Shown here: in pieces, positions 63,033 to 64,000 of the stretch
Layout: each line of letters opens with the position of its first letter
How positions within the stretch are numbered: the first letter of the stretch is position 1
The notes under the pieces: model-generated
Databases searched by the model: none
What the model saw: only the letters and a program-made list of their open reading frames with translations
Told to the model about the DNA's origin: nothing
Origin: Lachancea thermotolerans CBS 6340
Lineage: Eukaryota; Ascomycota; Saccharomycetes; Saccharomycetales; Saccharomycetaceae
Direction: 5' to 3'
Assembly (NCBI RefSeq): GCF_000142805.1
Contig: NC_013080.1
Coordinates: forward strand, 1 to 64,000
DNA: 64,000 bases
Program-made: the position numbers and the translations under genes

Positions 63033-64000
63033 CTACTTCCCAGAGAGTGTCAGCTTTGCGCGAACAGCCTTGACCTGAGTGTAGTTTTCCAGCGCTTCAA
63101 TTCCCATTTCTCTGCCGATACCCGAGGCATTGAAGCCACCGAATGGAACAGCGTGGTGGAAGTCGTTGAAAGTGTTGATCCAAACCGTACCGGAGTTGAC
63201 TCTGTTGGAGACCTCAATAGCTTTGTTGATGTCTTTAGTGTGAACGCCAGCAGCCAAACCATACTCAGAGTCGTTAGCCTTCTCAATCACCTCCTCGACG
63301 GTCTTGAACTTTGTGATGGTGACAACAGGGCCGAAAATCTCTTCCTTGACAATTCTCATGTCTTCGGTAACATCACCGAAAATGGTTGGCTTCACAAAGA
63401 AACCCTTGTTTCCTAGTCTTTCGCCACCAGTAACCAAGGTGGCACCCTCATCTCTTCCAATCTCGACATACTTCAAGATCTTGGAAAGCTGCATCTGAGA
63501 TGTCTGTGCACCTTGGAAGGTTGCATCGTCGAATGGGTCGCCGACTTTGACGTTCTCAGTGGCAGCCTTTAGTTCCTCCAAAAATTGATCGTACACGGAT
63601 TCTTCAACATATACTCTGGAGCCTGCGCAGCAAACCTCACCACTGTTGTAGTAGATACCCAAGATAATGTTCTGAACGGTCGCCTTCAGGTCTGCGTCAG
63701 CAAACACAATGTTAGGAGACTTACCACCTAGTTCCAGAGTCACCTTCTTTAGGTTGGCACCAGCATTTTGATAGATGTGGCGTCCAGTAGCAGTTGAACC
63801 AGTAAATGCAATTTTCTTGATCTTAGGGTGCGTAGTTAGTGCCTCACCGATGATCTTACCGAACCCGGAGATAATGTTAACAACGCCGGCAGGAATGCCG
63901 GCTTTAGGCACAAATTGGGAGACATAAAGGGCGGACAAGGGGGTAGATTCAGCAGTCTTCAGAACGACGGTGTTACCGGTGGCCAAGGCAGGGCCGACCT
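63033..64000 (-). CDS. ALD4-type mitochondrial aldehyde dehydrogenase, N-terminus outside window
   Basis: The last 322 or so residues of an aldehyde dehydrogenase. The frame stays open to the window edge ([12 protein letters not shown]), so the start lies beyond 64000. Catalytic Cys is in [10 protein letters not shown] and the general-base Glu in [19 protein letters not shown] and [18 protein letters not shown] are also intact. The sequence matches S. cerevisiae Ald4, the potassium-activated mitochondrial acetaldehyde dehydrogenase, rather than Ald6, which has a different text at each block (for example AMGNVCILK). Ald4 lies next to GDH1 in S. cerevisiae (YOR374W, YOR375C), which matches its presence near GDH here. 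Together with pyruvate decarboxylase it would form the pyruvate bypass. Confidence 0.93.
   Translation of the reverse strand, partial: VGPALATGNTVVLKTAESTPLSALYVSQFVPKAGIPAGVVNIISGFGKIIGEALTTHPKIKKIAFTGSTATGRHIYQNAGANLKKVTLELGGKSPNIVFADADLKATVQNIILGIYYNSGEVCCAGSRVYVEESVYDQFLEELKAATENVKVGDPFDDATFQGAQTSQMQLSKILKYVEIGRDEGATLVTGGERLGNKGFFVKPTIFGDVTEDMRIVKEEIFGPVVTITKFKTVEEVIEKANDSEYGLAAGVHTKDINKAIEVSNRVNSGTVWINTFNDFHHAVPFGGFNASGIGREMGIEALENYTQVKAVRAKLTLSGK

Noticed and set aside
1-64000. CRISPR arrays, operons, bacterial insertion sequences
   Set aside because: None seen. The gene set and promoters are those of a yeast; the foreign-type genes stand alone with yeast-like TATA boxes.

Overview
The window reads as the end of a chromosome arm from a budding yeast of the Saccharomycetaceae that split off before the whole-genome duplication. 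The genus is most likely Lachancea. The evidence is threefold. Genes are compact and intronless with yeast families throughout. At 51.9-64 kb one region carries GDH, BDH, ECM1 and ALD4. From memory, Saccharomyces cerevisiae splits these between two duplicated blocks (YAL059-062 and YOR374-375). The window also holds a bacterial-type L-lactate dehydrogenase, and lactate production is a known trait of L. thermotolerans and relatives. I could not run a search, so species and chromosome stay inferred. No telomere repeats are visible at base 1.

Layout. From 1 to about 46 kb the sequence is AT-rich, with large gaps and fast-evolving or broken genes, as expected of a subtelomere. In order it holds: a siderophore transporter with Aft1-type sites (0.8-2.7 kb); a large RecQ-like helicase resembling fungal telomere-linked helicases (3.0-6.7 kb); a GAP1-type permease broken by one missing base (9.4-11.2 kb); a PHO5-type acid phosphatase (12.2-13.6 kb); REE1 (17.3-17.9 kb); a single-domain DUP protein (20.4-21.1 kb); a purine-cytosine permease (21.3-22.9 kb); a Yct1/Soa1-like permease broken in a homopolymer (25.2-26.6 kb); ZPS1 (28.1-28.9 kb); a decayed COS/DUP gene (30.0-30.9 kb); an intact two-domain COS/DUP gene (33.8-34.9 kb); an Mch4/Mch5-type transporter (35.7-37.3 kb); a Zymomonas-type pyruvate decarboxylase (37.8-39.5 kb); L-lactate dehydrogenase (40.3-41.3 kb); and an Snf3-like hexose transporter (44.3-45.8 kb). 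Three copies of a 416-417 bp solo-LTR-like repeat, plus one much older relative, lie in the gaps.

From about 46 kb onward GC rises and genes are conserved: a second siderophore transporter (47.3-49.2 kb), an Ecm13-like acidic protein, NADP-glutamate dehydrogenase with a Leu3-type site upstream, a quinate-permease-like transporter, a Zn2Cys6 regulator, butanediol dehydrogenase, ECM1, a small single-pass membrane protein, and an ALD4-type aldehyde dehydrogenase that runs off the end.

Two themes stand out. First, the arm is rich in nutrient uptake: iron siderophores twice, zinc, phosphate, amino acids, purines, sulfur compounds, hexoses. Second, 35.7-45.8 kb collects pyruvate-handling genes: a pyruvate decarboxylase and a lactate dehydrogenase, both bacterial in type, on the same strand with similarly placed TATA boxes and a shared 10-base motif, flanked by a monocarboxylate-transporter homologue and a hexose transporter. 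This pair and the telomere-linked-type helicase are the most unusual content.
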